From positions 16,966-80,965 of the forward strand of contig JAEYKW010000050.1 in assembly GCA_023408075.1 (NCBI GenBank): a stretch of DNA of 64,000 nt, in the 5' to 3' direction. Shown piece by piece: positions 62,485 through 64,000 of the stretch. The notes under the pieces are model-generated. The model was given only the letters and a program-made list of their open reading frames with translations. It was not told the origin of the DNA and searched no databases. Position 1 is the stretch's first letter, and each line of letters begins with the position of its first letter. Source of the DNA: Bacillota bacterium. GTDB lineage: Bacteria > Bacillota > Clostridia > Christensenellales > SZUA-584. A program made the translations under genes and the position numbers.

Positions 62485-62664
62485 ATCGTAGTCGTCGCTT
62501 CGCTCCCACTACGTAAAGACTTATATTGGTTGGGTATGGCAGCTTATCATGACAATGCCTTTATGACAGCCTTGGGGGCAATTCTGTCTTGTTTTGATTG
62601 AATATATATACAATGAAAACACGGCTGTGTTATAATGCGCATCATATTGCTTGAAGGATTCATC

Positions 62665-63822
62665 ATGAAACAGGAGCTAAAGCCTTACTTTGTTTATCCG
62701 CCCGTGATGGCGCTTGCGCTGTACGCCACGGTGCTGGGGTATATGATCCCTGCGCTGCGCGATGCGTTTTCTCTGTCGCTCGCACAGGCCGGGTTATTCT
62801 CCACGCTGCAGTCCGTCGGCACGGCGCTCTCCGTGCTGCTGTGCTTCACTGTCTTTTCGGCGCTCAACCAGACGCGCATCATGGCGATATGCTCATTTGT
62901 GCTCGCGCTTGTGATCGTCTGCATCGGCGTCAGCACACAGCTGATATTGCTCTACGCGCTGTTTTTGCTGCTCGGCCTTTTCAACAACATCACCGACACG
63001 CTTTCCAACTCGATCATTGCGGATCTAACGCCGCAGAAAAAGAGTTTTCATATCGGGCTCATGCAGGCGCTTTGGTCCGCAGCGGGCACGGCGGGACCGT
63101 TTTTTGCAATGCTGCTCGGCAGCGAATACCAGCCTGTGTTTTTGGGCCTTGGCGCGTTTACCGCGCTGTGCGCGTTCGTTTTTGTTTTCGCGCTGCGTAC
63201 CGAGGCTGCCATGCCAATGCTGCAAAAGCGGCATACCTTGGGCGGGGTGGGCAAGCTGCTGCGCACGCTCAAGCGCAAGGGCGTGAAGCGGTATCTGGTC
63301 GCCGCGATACTCAACGCGATTGTTCAGATCACGTTTATCTATTTTATTTCGAGCTTTGTCACCGATAACGGCGGCAGCCCGCTGCAAAGCGCCGTGGCAC
63401 TCAGCGCCTTTTTCTTCGGTTCGATGCTGGGGCGGCTGCTTTACGCCAAGCTGATGCACACATTTCCCGCCCGCAGGGTGCTGCCCGCCGCGAGTTTTCT
63501 TGCGCTCCTCGCAATCGGGGCTATGCTGATATGCGCCGACCCGGTGCTCATCTGCGTGCTCGCAGGCATCGGTGGTTTCGGGCTCTCAATGAACTTCCCG
63601 GCCTTCATCGTGGAGATGTGCGGCCTCGTGCCGGACGATACCGCCGCCGCGTCGTCGCTCGTGTTCCTCGGGTACACGCTGGCCTGCTTCGCGGCACCGC
63701 CCGTGTTCGGCGCCATCGGCGACGCGACATCGCTGCAAACAGCGATGCTGGCTGCGCTGGCGCTTCTTTTGCCGCTGATTGCGGTATGCCTCAAGCTGCA
63801 CAGTGAACCCAATATCGCATAA
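62665..63822 (+). CDS. MFS transporter
   Basis: 385 residues with 12 predicted membrane segments. The first loop region and the central cytoplasmic loop (KRHTLGGVGKLLRTLKRKG, near 190) fit the major facilitator superfamily. FFFGSMLGRLLYAKL near 260 is the conserved start of the second half. Substrate is unknown. ATG 62665 follows GAAGGA. Single gene. Confidence 0.85.
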   Translation: MKQELKPYFVYPPVMALALYATVLGYMIPALRDAFSLSLAQAGLFSTLQSVGTALSVLLCFTVFSALNQTRIMAICSFVLALVIVCIGVSTQLILLYALFLLLGLFNNITDTLSNSIIADLTPQKKSFHIGLMQALWSAAGTAGPFFAMLLGSEYQPVFLGLGAFTALCAFVFVFALRTEAAMPMLQKRHTLGGVGKLLRTLKRKGVKRYLVAAILNAIVQITFIYFISSFVTDNGGSPLQSAVALSAFFFGSMLGRLLYAKLMHTFPARRVLPAASFLALLAIGAMLICADPVLICVLAGIGGFGLSMNFPAFIVEMCGLVPDDTAAASSLVFLGYTLACFAAPPVFGAIGDATSLQTAMLAALALLLPLIAVCLKLHSEPNIA

Positions 63823-63916
63823 CATTCGAAAAGGCGGCTATACTTATGGAATATGGTGCAAAAAAGCCTGTTTGGCGGTAAGTTGTAAAATGAATTGCCC
63901 AAAATAGAAAAAAGAA

Positions 63917-63990
63917 GACCCATCAAGGTCACGAACCAGTTACACTGAAGTTGCGACACAAACAAAGCAACGGGGGTGAAATGATGGGTC
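63917..63990. repeat. 9-bp inverted repeat around the next gene start
   Basis: GACCCATCA (63917-63925) and TGATGGGTC (63982-63990). The right arm covers the start codons of the truncated gene, so a folded mRNA could limit translation, as seen in some mobile elements. Confidence 0.4.
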
Positions 63991-64000
63991 AAAAACAGGA
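63984..64000 (+). CDS. start of a gene cut by the window edge
   Basis: ATG 63984 (or 63981) follows GGGGGTG at good spacing; only Met-Gly-Gln-Lys-Gln is visible. Product cannot be named. Confidence 0.4.

Overview
The window is a chromosomal segment of an anaerobic Gram-positive bacterium, most likely a member of the Clostridia. Supporting signs are GGAGG-type ribosome sites with frequent GTG/TTG starts, lipoprotein signal peptides, a T-box leader, ECF vitamin-type transporters, an indolepyruvate:ferredoxin oxidoreductase, and methanol:corrinoid methyltransferase genes. Base composition looks moderately GC-rich by eye, with AT-richer patches at about 41.0-43.3 kb, 51.1-52.4 kb and 59.5-61.0 kb. 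I see no rRNA, tRNA, CRISPR array or complete insertion sequence. Most genes lie on the minus strand.

Layout: 0-2.1 kb holds a DUF362 lipoprotein and an ArsP-type permease behind an 11-bp-phased CTCAC repeat. 2.7-5.3 kb holds a TtcA-like tRNA thiolase, a cysteine desulfurase and an HD protein. 5.7-7.9 kb is secD-secF. 8.7-19.0 kb is a sulfur amino acid region: serine acetyltransferase, metQ-metI-metN, pyridoxal kinase, metY and cysK on the minus strand, and an Rrf2 regulator with two transsulfuration-type PLP enzymes on the plus strand. A 19-bp dyad (TCATAT-N7-ATATGA) at cysK, metY and rrf2 looks like the shared Rrf2 operator.

19.2-22.4 kb carries mtaB-mtaC (methanol methyl transfer to a corrinoid protein) with a G3E GTPase. 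22.6-25.5 kb holds two peptidases and an aldose-epimerase-like protein. 25.9-40.8 kb reads as one chitin-disaccharide utilisation locus: ABC importer, two-component system, nagA-nagB, a ROK kinase, a phosphohexomutase and a GH94 phosphorylase resembling N,N'-diacetylchitobiose phosphorylase. Together these would convert imported (GlcNAc)2 to fructose-6-phosphate with phosphorolytic energy saving.

41.0-43.2 kb is an orphan FRG-domain protein. 43.4-50.5 kb is a seven-gene operon starting with a complete T-box leader whose specifier reads UGG (tryptophan). It encodes a TrpP-like ECF importer, IorA-IorB and a PaaK-type aryl-CoA ligase. The combination suggests that tryptophan starvation induces both tryptophan uptake and an aryl-acid salvage route, and it is the most interesting system in the window.

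50.7-52.7 kb has a stray holin-like gene and a metallo-beta-lactamase-fold protein that has lost most of its metal motif. 52.7-55.8 kb is a panT-like/coaX/hom/cupin operon. 56.0-58.6 kb has a divergent XRE regulator pair and adenine deaminase. 58.7-60.8 kb is a secreted matrixin-like protease with two paralogous lipoproteins of contrasting base composition. 61.0-63.8 kb has rarA and an MFS transporter, and the right edge cuts into a further gene start. Dispersed inverted repeats fill gaps at 20.1-20.4, 25.5-25.8 and 35.1-35.5 kb.
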